From the NCBI GenBank assembly GCA_947494145.1, contig CANLTZ010000007.1:124001-188000 (forward strand): a DNA stretch of 64,000 bases, in the 5' to 3' direction. This DNA is from an uncultured Jannaschia sp. GTDB lineage: Bacteria; Pseudomonadota; Alphaproteobacteria; Rhodobacterales; Rhodobacteraceae. The position numbers were made by a program, and so were the translations under genes. This document shows positions 25,115 to 37,219 of this stretch, one piece after another. Positions within the stretch are counted from its first letter, which is position 1, and each line of letters starts with the position of its first letter. The notes beneath the pieces were generated by a model. It had not been told where the DNA came from and searched no databases. It saw only the letters and a program-made list of their open reading frames with translations.

Positions 25115-25876
25115 TCAGATCCGAACCCAACGGAAAATCGCCGAGGCCCCCCAGCCCGCCGCGATAGCGATGGCGAGCGACAGTAGGCCATAGATCAGCG
25201 GGCGCTCATGGGCGAGCGTATAGATCAAACGCTCCAACCCGACCTTCTGCACGAAGATCGAGGTGGAATAGCTGTCCACAACCTCCCCGTCCCGGGTCAG
25301 AAAGATGCGCGTCCGGTAATCGCCCTCGGTCAAATCGGACGGCAGCGCGATCGTCGTGGAAAAAAGCGTGTCATCCCTTAACTCGACCGAGTTTTCGGCA
25401 GTGACATAGGCGCCCGAAGCGCTGCGCACGCGGATCATGGCCTCGATGGCTTCCGGGTTGCTGCGCGCCACACTGGCCATCATCGTCGGCCCCCGCAGCG
25501 CGGTGGGCGTGGTGACGCGCCAGCGGGCGTCCGACACCGGCGACAACGCGTTGCGCAAGGGAATTGACGACGCCACGGCATAGAAGGACGGCGCCCCCGT
25601 GACCTCGACCGCTTCCACATTGACCCAGATGCCGAAGCGACGGTCCTTGCGGCGGACGGTGACGTCTTCGCGCGGGCCCTGCACGGTGACGACGATGGCC
25701 ATCTCTGTCCCGATGGGTTGCGGCTTGTCACGCTTGATCGCGCCAAAGATCAGGATCTCCGAGCCGTCGAAACTGGTCGAGATGGAGACCCGGTCCTGGC
25801 TGAGCGCGGCCACGATATCCTCGGCCCGGGCGGGCAGAGCCGCGATGAGCAGCATCAGAAGGGCCGCGCGCAGCAT
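25115..25876 (-). CDS. TIGR02186-family transmembrane protein
   Basis: A 253-residue protein with a signal peptide (MLRAALLMLLIAALPARA), an extracytoplasmic beta-rich domain and a C-terminal membrane helix (about residues 225-248, GLLSLAIAIAAGWGASAIF). The block FDGSEILIFGAI near residue 37 and FLTRDGEVV are characteristic of the TIGR02186 family, usually next to a TauE/SafE permease in alphaproteobacteria, as here. The ATG directly abuts the stop of the permease gene. It is probably an accessory of that transporter. Confidence 0.8.
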   Translation of the reverse strand: MLRAALLMLLIAALPARAEDIVAALSQDRVSISTSFDGSEILIFGAIKRDKPQPIGTEMAIVVTVQGPREDVTVRRKDRRFGIWVNVEAVEVTGAPSFYAVASSIPLRNALSPVSDARWRVTTPTALRGPTMMASVARSNPEAIEAMIRVRSASGAYVTAENSVELRDDTLFSTTIALPSDLTEGDYRTRIFLTRDGEVVDSYSTSIFVQKVGLERLIYTLAHERPLIYGLLSLAIAIAAGWGASAIFRWVRI

Positions 25877-26800
25877 CTAATGCGCCCCGCCCGTGCCAAC
25901 GGAATAAAGCTCTGCCGGTTCGATAAGCAGATCGGCGGCCAGCTTGCCGCAGACCAGAAGCACCATAAGGGCCAATAGGATGCGAAGCTGCTCGGCCTTC
26001 ATGCGCACCCCGATCCGGGTGCCCACCTGGGCGCCCACGACGCCGCCGATCAGCAGAAGCACGGCCAAGACCATGTCGACGGTATAGTTCGTCGTGGCGT
26101 GCAGCAGCGTGGCAAAGCCGGTGACGAAGATGATCTGGAAAAGCGACGTTCCCACGACCACCTTTGTCGGCATCCCCAGAAGATAAATCATGGCAGGCAC
26201 CATGATGAAGCCGCCGCCCACACCCATGATGGCCGCCAGGATCCCCACGAAGAACCCCACCATCAGCGGTGGGATGACGCTGATATAAAGGCCGCTGGTG
26301 CGGAATTTCATCTTGAAGGGCAGGGCGTGGACCCAGCCCCTTTGGCGCCGCTCTGTCCGTTGCACGGGGCCCGCGGCGCGGGCGCGGCGGATGGCGTTCA
26401 GGCTTTCGATGAACATCAGGCCGCCGACCACGCCCAAAAACAGCACGTAGCAAAGCTTCACCAGCAGATCGACTTGGCCCAGATCGCGCAGGATGTTGAA
26501 CACCTGCACGCCAAGCGCGGCCCCTACCAAGCCGCCCACCAGCAGCACCATCCCCATGCGCAGGTCGACCGTTCGGCGCCGCAGATGGGCCAGCACCCCC
26601 GAAAAGCTGGACGCCACGATCTGGTTGGCCTCGGTGGCGACGGCCACAGCGGGCGGGATGCCGATCATGAAAAGAAGCGGCGTCATCAGAAAGCCGCCGC
26701 CCACGCCGAACATGCCCGACAAGACGCCCACCATGCCGCCCAATCCCAAAAGTAGGAAAGCGTTCACCGATACTTCGGCAATGGGGAGGTAGATTTGCAC
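25877..26800 (-). CDS. TauE/SafE-family permease
   Basis: A 307-residue polytopic protein with about eight membrane helices. It has two internal repeats, each with a glycine-rich signature: GLGGMVGVLSGMFGVGGGF near residue 20 and GILAAIMGVGGGF near residue 188. These are typical of sulfite/organosulfonate exporters (UPF0721). Substrate is uncertain: sulfite, sulfonate or a similar anion. It is the first gene of a two-gene minus-strand unit with the TIGR02186 protein, joined without a gap. Confidence 0.85.
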   Translation of the reverse strand: MQIYLPIAEVSVNAFLLLGLGGMVGVLSGMFGVGGGFLMTPLLFMIGIPPAVAVATEANQIVASSFSGVLAHLRRRTVDLRMGMVLLVGGLVGAALGVQVFNILRDLGQVDLLVKLCYVLFLGVVGGLMFIESLNAIRRARAAGPVQRTERRQRGWVHALPFKMKFRTSGLYISVIPPLMVGFFVGILAAIMGVGGGFIMVPAMIYLLGMPTKVVVGTSLFQIIFVTGFATLLHATTNYTVDMVLAVLLLIGGVVGAQVGTRIGVRMKAEQLRILLALMVLLVCGKLAADLLIEPAELYSVGTGGAH

Positions 26801-26925
26801 GGGCAGCCCCCTGGCGTCCCCCCCGTATTGGCAGGGGCGAAGGGCCCCGTCAAACGGGATGCCCTTGCGTCAGAACGACCATGTCGGCCTTGCCAGTTCT
26901 GGCTGCTCCAGACAGGTTGCGCGCC

Positions 26926-28491
26926 ATGGCAATGCAAGCGGATTATGTGATTGTGGGCGGCGGCTCGGCCGGCTGCGTTATGGCGGCCCGGTTGAGCGAG
27001 GACCCATCTGTCCGCGTCATATTGGTGGAGGCGGGCGGCGAGGGGCGCAATCCGCTTCTGCGCTTTCCCGCAGGGCTGGCGGAGGCCTTGGGCAACAAGG
27101 TGGCCGATTGGGATTTCGCCACGGTGCCGCAGGCGGGGCTGGATGGGCGCGTGCTGCGCTGGCCTCGGGGCAAGGTGCTGGGCGGATCATCGGGCATCAA
27201 CGCCATGTGCTATGCCCGCGGCGACCTGAGTGATTATGACGAATGGGGCAATGGCTGGTCGGGGGCAGAGGCGCTGCATTTGTTCAAAGCGTCCGAGTGC
27301 CATTCCGAAGGTGTCTCCCAATGGCATGGCGAAGACGGGCCGCTCCATGTGACGCGGCCTGCCTGGTGCCACCCCGCGACGGAACGCTATCTGCACGCCG
27401 GTCAACAGGCCGGATATCGTCTGGTGGAGGATTTCGCCGCCCCCGACCATGACGGCATCGGCCGGTTCGACACCACGACGCATAAGGGTCTGCGGTGTTC
27501 ATCGGCCCGCGCCTATCTGACCGGCGATGTCCGCGCGCGGCCAAACCTGGCGGTGCTCAAGAAGCGCCTGACCGAAGGATTGTTGTTCGATGGCAAACGC
27601 GCGGTCGCGATCCTCGCCAATGGCGAGGAAATCACGGCCACGCGCGAAGTCATCCTTTGCGCCGGTGCCATCGGAACGCCGCAGCTTTTGATGCTGTCTG
27701 GTGTGGGGCCCGAAGCGCATCTGCGCGAGATGGGGATTTCCGTGGTCCAGGATGCGCCCGGTGTGGGCGGCAATCTGCAAGACCACTTGGATATCAACAC
27801 GATGATCCAGACCCGTGGGGGCAGCGCCATCGGCTATGCGCCGGGCTTTCTGGGTCAGGCCCTGGCGGCGCCGCTGGCCTGGGCGCGGGGGCGCACGGGG
27901 TTGCTGGCGTCCAACCTGGCCGAAGGGAACGGCTTCGCCCGCTCGCGCGACGGGTTGGAGAAACCGGATCTGCAATTCCATTTCCTGCCCGCCTTGGGCG
28001 AAAACCATGGGGCGAACCGGAATTGGGGGCGCACGGGCGTGTCGCTACATGTCTGCTACCTTTACCCGAAATCGCGGGGCGCGCTGCGGCTGGCCTCGAC
28101 CGACCCTAGGGTCAAGCCAGTGATCGACCCGAACTACCTTGCGGCGGGCGAGGATCTGGAGGCGCTGATCGCGGGCGCCAAGAAGGCCGCCAACATCCTA
28201 TCGCAACCGGCATTCGACGATATCCGCCTGGGCTGGCACAAGCCTGACCCGCTGCCTGATACGGATGCCGAATGGGAGGCCACGATCCGCGCCCGGGCGG
28301 AATCGATTTACCACCCCGTGGGGACAGCGGCCATGGGCGACGTCACCGATTGGGAAGGCTGCGTTGCCGGTGTCGATGGCCTGCGCGTGGTGGATGCGTC
28401 GCTGATGCCGACCATCGTGGGCGGTAACACCAACGCGCCCGTCATCATGATGGCCGAGCGTATTGCGGGGCGGATGCGCGCCAGCGCATAG
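26926..28491 (+). CDS. GMC-family FAD oxidoreductase (choline dehydrogenase-like)
   Basis: A 521-residue flavoprotein. DYVIVGGGSAGCVMAARL is the FAD-binding start, GKVLGGSSGINAM the first GMC signature, GAIGTPQLLMLSGVGP the second, and YHPVGTAAMG with GGNTNAP the catalytic His/Asn end. It would oxidise a primary alcohol; choline and long-chain alcohols are candidates, but no betaine genes are nearby. An ATG 45 nt upstream (26881) is possible; I prefer 26926 because family members begin directly with the FAD motif. It diverges from the TauE gene. Confidence 0.88.
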   Translation: MAMQADYVIVGGGSAGCVMAARLSEDPSVRVILVEAGGEGRNPLLRFPAGLAEALGNKVADWDFATVPQAGLDGRVLRWPRGKVLGGSSGINAMCYARGDLSDYDEWGNGWSGAEALHLFKASECHSEGVSQWHGEDGPLHVTRPAWCHPATERYLHAGQQAGYRLVEDFAAPDHDGIGRFDTTTHKGLRCSSARAYLTGDVRARPNLAVLKKRLTEGLLFDGKRAVAILANGEEITATREVILCAGAIGTPQLLMLSGVGPEAHLREMGISVVQDAPGVGGNLQDHLDINTMIQTRGGSAIGYAPGFLGQALAAPLAWARGRTGLLASNLAEGNGFARSRDGLEKPDLQFHFLPALGENHGANRNWGRTGVSLHVCYLYPKSRGALRLASTDPRVKPVIDPNYLAAGEDLEALIAGAKKAANILSQPAFDDIRLGWHKPDPLPDTDAEWEATIRARAESIYHPVGTAAMGDVTDWEGCVAGVDGLRVVDASLMPTIVGGNTNAPVIMMAERIAGRMRASA

Positions 28492-28692
28492 GCGACACGG
28501 ACGCAATCGGCAGGAACCGCATCTGCGTCGCCGTGTGCAGGTTTGCGGGTATTGCCTGGGTCCCGGGCGCAGCTTCATAAGTGTGGCGATTTCCGGCCCT
28601 TGGCCCGGATTGGTGATGAAAGTGCAGCACATTCGCGGGGTCGGCGGGACCCTGCGTTTACAAGACGCTGAAACCGACGGAAGCAGGCGCGC

Positions 28693-31440
28693 ATGGAGTC
28701 TCTTTTCGTTATAGCGGTCGTCGTTCTGATCGCGATCATCGTCACGCCGTTCTTGCTGCTGGTCGCGCACTTCCGGACAAAAGACCGACTTACACATCTG
28801 GAGAACCTGGTCGTGGGGCTCCAGACGCAAGTGGACGACCAGCGCCGGGCGCTTGCGCGGTCGATGGAAGCGCAACCGCGCAGCGAAGTGGAGCCCGCGC
28901 CCGAGCCGGAAGCCAAACCAACGCCACCGACGCCGACGCCGGAGATTTGGCGCAAATCCGTACCAGCGGAGGTCACGCCCCAGGAAGACCGCATCGAGGC
29001 ACCCGCCGCGCCGCCGCCTCCGCCAGAGCCAGATGCACTGCCCGCCACGCTGGGCCCCAATCATCTGGGCCGGTTCATGGTCTGGATGCGCGAGAACTGG
29101 GTTTTGGCCATGGGGGCCGTGTCCCTGGCTTTGGCGGGCATCTTCCTGGTCCAATACGGGGCGGAACGGGGCATCCTGACGCCCACGGCCCGTGTCCTGG
29201 CGGCCATGGGGTTCGGCGCGGTGCTTCTGGCCGGGGGTGAGGTATTGCGCCGCCGCTTCGGCGACGAAGTGGACAATGCGACGCGCTTCCTGCCGTCTGC
29301 CCTTTCGGGGGCGGGGTTCCTGACGCTCTTTGCCAGTATCCTGGCGGCCCGCGCGCTCTATGATCTGGTCGGGCCTGTACCCGCTTTTGCGGGGCTCGCC
29401 CTTGTGTCGGTCTTCAGCATCCTCTTCGGCTGGTTCTATGGCCCGCTTCTATCCGCCGTGGGCGTCATGGGCGCCATTGCCGCCCCCTACCTGGTGGGCG
29501 GGGACACGGACGATCCGTGGCTTTTGTGCTATTACTTCACCCTCATCGCCCTGGCGGGTTTGGCCATCGACAGCTTGAAACGCTGGGCTTGGCTATCGGC
29601 GCTGGCCCTGGCAGGGGCGGGGCTGTCAATCTGGTTGATCCAGGTGGTGATTGGCGTGCCGGAGCATTTCATGGCGACCCTGCTGATCCTGGCGGCGGCC
29701 AGCCTGGCCGTGCCGGAGCGGCAGTTGATGCCCCAACTCGGCGGGCCACCCATGTCGGCCCTGCTGCTTGGGGTGCGGCACCAGGGTTTCCCCACTTGGC
29801 TTGGCTTCGTGATGGTTGCCAATGCCGTGCTGGGCGCCGTTTTCCTAAGCCTTTCGGGCACCCAGGCGGAGGTCTATTTGGCCATCGGTGCTGTTGCGCT
29901 GATCTTCCTGGCGGCCCTTTTCTGGCTGTGGCGCGCGCCTGCGCTGGTGGACATTTTCATGCTGCCTGCGGCTGGGTTTTCTGCGATTGTGGTGTCGCAG
30001 CCGGTCTTCTATGGCGCGTTGTTTTCCGACTTCCGGCGAAGCTTGGCTCCGGAAGAGGGGCCCCCGGCGACGGTGTGGGTGCTGACGGGTCTGGCCTTTG
30101 CTGCCAGCGTGCTGCTTTTCCTACGTCTGCGCACAGCCGCGCGCCCCCGCCATGCCGTACTTTGGGGATTGGCCAGCGCGGTTTTGGCACCCGTAATCGT
30201 CTTCCTGTTGGAGTTCTTTTGGACGCCCGCAATCCAATACGGGGATTTCGGCTGGGCCGCGACTGTGCTGGCCGTGGCCGCTGGCATGACGGTTTTGAGC
30301 GAACGCAGCCTGCGCCTTGCGACCTTGGAGGAGCCCCGGCTCTTTGCAGCGCTCTATGCTGCCGCCGCATTTGTCCTTGTCGGGCTGGCCCTCTTCTTGA
30401 TGCTCACCAGCGCGGCTTTGACTTTGGCGCTGGCCCTTTTGGTGCTGCTGGCGGTTGCCGTCGACCGGCGCTTTGACCTGCCGCTCTTGGGATATGTGGT
30501 GAAGATCGGGATCCTGGTCATCACCTACCGTGCCTTGGCGGATCCCGGCGTGTTTTGGGCCACATCCGCTTCCGTTTCGCTTGCCGACGTTCTGCTAGCC
30601 TATCTGGGGACAGGCGCCATCCTGTTCGCGGCGCTCAAGCTTGTGGGCCCCGACCGGCAGACGGAGCGTGTCAGCATCGATGGTGGCGTCTGGGTCTTGG
30701 TGGCGGCGCTGATCTACGTGTTGTTCGAACGCCTGCTGCCCGGCGGCGGCATCGACAGCCATTGGGGGCTTGGCCTGTTGGCGACGATGTGGCTGGTCGT
30801 GGCACTGGCGCAGTTGCGTCAGATCGGCAGCGGCACGGGCTGGTTCGAAAGGGTCATACGCTTTGGGTTGGGCGGGGTGTTGGGCCTTCTGTCGACCTTC
30901 GCGGTGATGTGGCTGTTCACAGGGATGAACCCGCTGACGACGCGGTTCGACCCGGTTCGCGGCATTCCCTTCCTCAGCACACTCGCCTTGGCCTATCTAC
31001 CGCTGGCGGCGGTGATCGGGCTGGCTGCTTGGCGCCTCAAGATGCCAAGCCGCGCGGTGCGCAACGCTTTGGGCGGGGCCGCAGTTTTCCTGGTCATCTG
31101 GTACGTGGCCCTGTCGATCCGCCATTTCTGGCAGGGCCCGGTTCTGTCCGTCTACGGCATCACCGACCCGGAGCTTTACAGCTATACTTTGGCCATGCTC
31201 ATCGGCTCCGCTGGCACACTGATCTTCGCCTTCTCTCGTCGCAGCCGGTGGCTACGGACGGTGGCCATGGGCGGCGTGGCACTTACGGTGGCCAAGGTGT
31301 TCCTGATCGACATGGCAGGGCTGACCGGTTTGACGCGGGTCCTGTCCTTCATGGGGCTTGGCCTGTCGCTCTTGGCGCTGACCTGGCTCAACCGCGTGAT
31401 GGAAGCACAGTGGGAGCGGCGACCCCCACCCCCGGAATAA
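28693..31440 (+). CDS. large DUF2339 polytopic membrane protein
   Basis: A 915-residue protein. It has one N-terminal helix (residues 4-24), a short coiled-coil (about 30-60), a Pro/Glu-rich linker (65-115) and then more than twenty hydrophobic segments to the end. The stretch NWVLAMGAVSLALAGIFLVQYGAERGILTPTARVLAAMGFG, near residues 135-175, is the family start. DUF2339 proteins are common in Gram-negatives; function is unknown. It stands alone, converging on the GNAT gene. Confidence 0.82.
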   Translation: MESLFVIAVVVLIAIIVTPFLLLVAHFRTKDRLTHLENLVVGLQTQVDDQRRALARSMEAQPRSEVEPAPEPEAKPTPPTPTPEIWRKSVPAEVTPQEDRIEAPAAPPPPPEPDALPATLGPNHLGRFMVWMRENWVLAMGAVSLALAGIFLVQYGAERGILTPTARVLAAMGFGAVLLAGGEVLRRRFGDEVDNATRFLPSALSGAGFLTLFASILAARALYDLVGPVPAFAGLALVSVFSILFGWFYGPLLSAVGVMGAIAAPYLVGGDTDDPWLLCYYFTLIALAGLAIDSLKRWAWLSALALAGAGLSIWLIQVVIGVPEHFMATLLILAAASLAVPERQLMPQLGGPPMSALLLGVRHQGFPTWLGFVMVANAVLGAVFLSLSGTQAEVYLAIGAVALIFLAALFWLWRAPALVDIFMLPAAGFSAIVVSQPVFYGALFSDFRRSLAPEEGPPATVWVLTGLAFAASVLLFLRLRTAARPRHAVLWGLASAVLAPVIVFLLEFFWTPAIQYGDFGWAATVLAVAAGMTVLSERSLRLATLEEPRLFAALYAAAAFVLVGLALFLMLTSAALTLALALLVLLAVAVDRRFDLPLLGYVVKIGILVITYRALADPGVFWATSASVSLADVLLAYLGTGAILFAALKLVGPDRQTERVSIDGGVWVLVAALIYVLFERLLPGGGIDSHWGLGLLATMWLVVALAQLRQIGSGTGWFERVIRFGLGGVLGLLSTFAVMWLFTGMNPLTTRFDPVRGIPFLSTLALAYLPLAAVIGLAAWRLKMPSRAVRNALGGAAVFLVIWYVALSIRHFWQGPVLSVYGITDPELYSYTLAMLIGSAGTLIFAFSRRSRWLRTVAMGGVALTVAKVFLIDMAGLTGLTRVLSFMGLGLSLLALTWLNRVMEAQWERRPPPPE

Positions 31441-31530
31441 GGGCAGGTCTGTCGGTTCGTGGTTGTCGGCAAGTTAGGGTTGGGCGGGCGTTGAGATAGG
31501 CGGTTCTTCTACCTTTGCTTGATCATCGCG

Positions 31531-32019
31531 TCAGGCCGCCCTGGCCAGCATTGGCAAGATCAAGCCCCACCGCGTCGTCTGAGCCGGTCCAGCGATTTCA
31601 AAACCAAGTTTGCGATACACGGCAATCGCCCGGGCGTTGTCTGGATGCGGGTCGGTCGCGATCACCGGTGCCCCTTGGCCGAAGAGGATGCGCAGTCTTA
31701 CGCCAATGAATGCGGGCCCGTGTCCGAGACCGATCATTTCGGGGTCACCGATGAATTGGTCGATCCCGCGCGACCCTTTGGGAAGGTCCGCGAAATGGTG
31801 GTCCTGCCATCCATGAACGGAGTAATCCTGCATGAAGGCAAATGGTCGGTCAGAGACTGAAACGATCCAGCGCGCAACACGAGGGTCGGCCAATGCCGCC
31901 TCATCATACGGCGCACCGGCGTCCCACCACTCGGCGACATGCGGGTTGGCTTGCCACGCTTGCAGCAAGCCGATGTCAGCCAAAGTGGCTTTGCGGAAGC
32001 TGTAGGCGTTGGCCGTCAT
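31531..32019 (-). CDS. GNAT acetyltransferase, AAC(6')-like
   Basis: A 162-residue acetyltransferase. SFRKATLADIGLLQAWQANPHVAEWW at the N-terminus and GIDQFIGDPEMIGLGHGPAFI with TDPHPDNARAIAVYRKLGFE resemble aminoglycoside 6'-N-acetyltransferase and the siderophore-type GNAT branch (acetyl-CoA-binding region near residue 100). It could modify an amine of a small molecule. Antibiotic resistance is only a possibility. The ATG at 32019 was chosen because the family starts there; the ribosome-binding site is weak. It lies downstream of gyrB, on the same strand. Confidence 0.72.
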   Translation of the reverse strand: MTANAYSFRKATLADIGLLQAWQANPHVAEWWDAGAPYDEAALADPRVARWIVSVSDRPFAFMQDYSVHGWQDHHFADLPKGSRGIDQFIGDPEMIGLGHGPAFIGVRLRILFGQGAPVIATDPHPDNARAIAVYRKLGFEIAGPAQTTRWGLILPMLARAA

Positions 32020-32161
32020 CGGTTCGACATTCCAGCAGTTCGGCTGTCGGTCGCCCCTGATCCCTCTTGGCGGAATGTGGCGCAGCTTGTCATTGCTCGC
32101 GCGATGAACCCCCAAGAGGAAGCGAGCCGCTCAAAGGTGAACGGCCCTGGGATGAACCGCC

Positions 32162-34654
<2,493 letters not shown>

Positions 34655-34677
34655 TCACGCTGGGGGATGCGGCAGCG

Positions 34678-35481
34678 TCAGGATCGCGCGCGTACAAGGC
34701 GCCGATGCAGCGCTTCGGCAGCGGCAATATCGGCGTCTTGGTTGGGCTTGGGCCCGGGTGTGGCGAGCCACGCGCGGGTCGCGTCGGCCTCGGCCTCAAT
34801 GAACGCCAGAAGAATGTCGGGCCGGGTGTCGAGTTCGCCGGATTCAGGGCGCGACATCTTAAGCGCGGTGAGCGTGTCGATCTCGGCCCTGATATCCGCA
34901 GGCAGGTCCGTTTCCGCCATCAGCGCGGACATATGCATGGGCGCAAAAGCCCGGTCATGCAGCCGCATCCAGCGCAGGCAAAGCGCCGCGCGGATTGTGT
35001 AGAACAGGCGTTTCAGCCGGATCCCGCCACCGGGGCCCTTCAGCCGCTCCGCTTGGCGTTCCAACAAGCGCAGATAGTGCCACGAGGCCGGGCGCCGGGT
35101 CAGCAAACGGGTGGCGAGCGCCGCCAGATCGTCGGCGGCGGTATCGCGACGGTAGAGGATGGGCGAGCGGATCCATTCCCCGATGACGGCATTGCCCGAC
35201 AGCATCAGGTTGAGTGCCTTGCGCAGATCCCAGCCGGAGATATCCAACTCATCGTCCAGTGGGCGTTCAATCACGTCGCGGCCCGGCAGCAAGGTCAGAT
35301 GCCAGTCGATGGGGCGGACATAGACGAAGCGCACGTCGTAATCGCTATCGCCGGAATGGAAGCCCCAGGCGCGGCTGCCGCTTTCGATGGCCAGCAGGAT
35401 ATGGGCGTCTTCTTCGGTTTCGATGCGGGTAAGCTCCGCCTCGATGCGGTCGCGCATGGTGGGGGAGACTGGGTCGGTCAT
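34678..35481 (-). CDS. RlaP-type nucleotidyltransferase
   Basis: A 267-residue DNA polymerase beta-superfamily protein. The motif GSRAWG (residues 35-40) followed by DSDYDVRF (Asp47 and Asp49 as metal ligands) is that of the PF10127/RlaP branch, known in RNA-repair operons. A helical C-terminal region has ASWHYLRLLERQAERLKG and RLFYTIRAALCLRWM, also typical. The start ATG overlaps the stop of the GyrB-like gene by 4 nt, so the two are translated together. No RNA ligase or other RNA-repair gene is nearby. Nucleotide and target are unknown. Confidence 0.75.
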   Translation of the reverse strand: MTDPVSPTMRDRIEAELTRIETEEDAHILLAIESGSRAWGFHSGDSDYDVRFVYVRPIDWHLTLLPGRDVIERPLDDELDISGWDLRKALNLMLSGNAVIGEWIRSPILYRRDTAADDLAALATRLLTRRPASWHYLRLLERQAERLKGPGGGIRLKRLFYTIRAALCLRWMRLHDRAFAPMHMSALMAETDLPADIRAEIDTLTALKMSRPESGELDTRPDILLAFIEAEADATRAWLATPGPKPNQDADIAAAEALHRRLVRARS

Positions 35482-36056
35482 GGAGCCTCGGCCGAGGTGA
35501 AGGAAAAATGGTGCAGGATCAGACCGGGCCATGGCCGGACAAGGCCGAGAAGGAAACCGTGGACGAGGTCGGGGGTCAGGGCGGCTGCCCCATCGGGCAG
35601 GGTGACATGGCAGGCCAGGCGTCTATCCCGGGGCGGTTGCGCGTGTGGGACAGCACGGCATTCCGGCCAGATCATCTGTCCGGCCTGGGGCGTGTGGAAG
35701 GACAGTTCAAACGGGATGCAAAGCGCAGCCAGTATGGGCAGGCCGGAGGCGGCGCTGTCGCGCATCGACCAATCGGTCAGGCGGGCTTCGGCATCAACGG
35801 CCTGGGCGCAATCTTCGGCATGGCAGTCCAGTAAGAGGGCGAAGCGGCTGCCCGCCCCATCAACGGACAAGAAGACATGGTCACGGAACGGGCGCCCTTC
35901 GGTCGTATCCATGGGGTGAGCGGCTAAACCACACAGAAGCCCCACGGCCTCCGCCAGAAGACCAAGCGCGAAATCGCGGCCCGCCACGGCACCGACATAC
36001 ATGCCGGGCCGTTTGCGCACGAAGTCAATGCGGGTCTGAAGGGCAGTTCTATCCAT
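35478..36056 (-). CDS. degenerate GyrB-like (GHKL-related) protein
   Basis: A 192-residue protein that begins like the gyrase B ATPase domain: [16 protein letters not shown] at residues 9-24. Aligning it by eye with the true GyrB of this window, the catalytic Glu is kept (Glu36, in LAEAVGL) but the Mg-binding Asn four residues later is Leu40. A VDGAGS segment replaces DNGRGIP, and SGLPILAALCIPFEL replaces the [12 protein letters not shown] loop. TOPRIM and later domains are absent. It is thus probably a pseudo-ATPase derived from GyrB, paired with the nucleotidyltransferase gene. The function is unknown. Confidence 0.7.
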   Translation of the reverse strand: MDRTALQTRIDFVRKRPGMYVGAVAGRDFALGLLAEAVGLLCGLAAHPMDTTEGRPFRDHVFLSVDGAGSRFALLLDCHAEDCAQAVDAEARLTDWSMRDSAASGLPILAALCIPFELSFHTPQAGQMIWPECRAVPHAQPPRDRRLACHVTLPDGAAALTPDLVHGFLLGLVRPWPGLILHHFSFTSAEAP

Positions 36057-36127
36057 GCAGGTTTTGGCCGTCGTCTTCGCGGTCGGTCAGTTTTAGGCGC
36101 GTTTGGTTGTCTTCATGTTCGAGGCGG

Positions 36128-37219
36128 TCAAACTTCTTCGGTCAGGCTTTCGCCATCTTGTTCGGTGGCGCGCAAGTGTTGGGCTGCGTCTAGTTCGGCG
36201 AAGAGTTCGGGGCCCGTGCCGGTGAGGAAGACCTGGCCGCCCAAGGCGGTGAGTTCTGTGTAGAGTGCGGCGCGGCGGTCGGCATCCAGATGGGCAGCGA
36301 CTTCGTCGAGCAGAAGGACGGGGGCTGCGCCGGTTTCCGACTTGAGCGCGCGGGCATTGGCGAGGATCAGAGAGATGAGCAGCGCTTTCTGTTCGCCGGT
36401 GGAACAGAGCCGCGCTTCGATGTTTTTGGCAGCGTAGCGGCCAAGCAGGTCTGTCCTGTGCGGGCCGATCAAGCTGCGGCCCGCGGCCATGTCACGGGGG
36501 CGGCTGTCTGCGAAGGCCTGGGCCAGCGCCTCTTCGGTTGCTGGCGCGCCCTCATCGGACAGGCTGAGCGACGCGGCGGGGAAGAGGCCATCTTCGTGCT
36601 GCGCTGCGGTCAGCCGGGTCAGGGCATCGGCGCGATTGGCCTGTATGGCGGCGCCCTGGCTGGCCATCTGGGTTTCCAAAGCGGCGTACCAATGGGCATC
36701 TCGGACCCCGTCTTTCAGCAGGCGATTGCGGTCGCGCATGGCCTTTTCGTAGCGCAACACGGCCTCCGCATGGTCCGGCAGGAAGCTGAGCGTCATGCGG
36801 TCCAGGAACCTGCGGCGCCCTTCGGTGCCTTCCAGCCAGAGCCGGTCCATGCTGGGCACCAGCCACAGCACCCGCAACAGCCGGGCCAAAGCCACCTGCG
36901 GCGTGGTCTTGCCGTCGATGCGGGTGGTGCGGGGCTGGCCAGGTTCAGCGCGGAGTTCGATGTCGTGATGGGGGCTCAACTCGGCGGCGATGCGCCAGCC
37001 GATGGCCTCCGGGCGGCGGATGATTTCTTCGGCCGCCGCACGGCGCATGCCCCGCCCGGGCGACAGCAGCGATACGGCCTCCAACAGGTTGGTCTTGCCT
37101 GCGCCATTGGGCCCGTGAATGGCAGTGATGGGCTGCGCAAAGGTCAGGCGAGTGCGGCGGTGACTGCGGAAATGGAATAGGGCCAGCGTGGCGACCCGGC
37201 CCGTGCCGGTCTCAGACAC
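36128..37219 (-). CDS. recF: DNA replication/repair protein RecF
   Basis: A 363-residue SMC-like ATPase with Walker A GPNGAGKTNLLEA (near residue 34), the signature STGEQKALL, and Walker B PVLLLDEVAAHLD. RecF loads RecA at gapped DNA with RecO and RecR. It overlaps dnaN by 8 nt, the classical dnaN-recF coupling. Length is normal. Confidence 0.95.
   Translation of the reverse strand: MSETGTGRVATLALFHFRSHRRTRLTFAQPITAIHGPNGAGKTNLLEAVSLLSPGRGMRRAAAEEIIRRPEAIGWRIAAELSPHHDIELRAEPGQPRTTRIDGKTTPQVALARLLRVLWLVPSMDRLWLEGTEGRRRFLDRMTLSFLPDHAEAVLRYEKAMRDRNRLLKDGVRDAHWYAALETQMASQGAAIQANRADALTRLTAAQHEDGLFPAASLSLSDEGAPATEEALAQAFADSRPRDMAAGRSLIGPHRTDLLGRYAAKNIEARLCSTGEQKALLISLILANARALKSETGAAPVLLLDEVAAHLDADRRAALYTELTALGGQVFLTGTGPELFAELDAAQHLRATEQDGESLTEEV

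Noticed and set aside
24025-25167. Plus-strand open frame across the paired palindromes (about 380 codons)
   Set aside because: Basic, low-information composition and no domain; the opposite strand carries a better gene with family-like motifs.
34678-35481. Calling the nucleotidyltransferase part of an RNA-repair operon
   Set aside because: No RNA ligase, RtcB or similar gene is adjacent; only the catalytic branch is recognisable.
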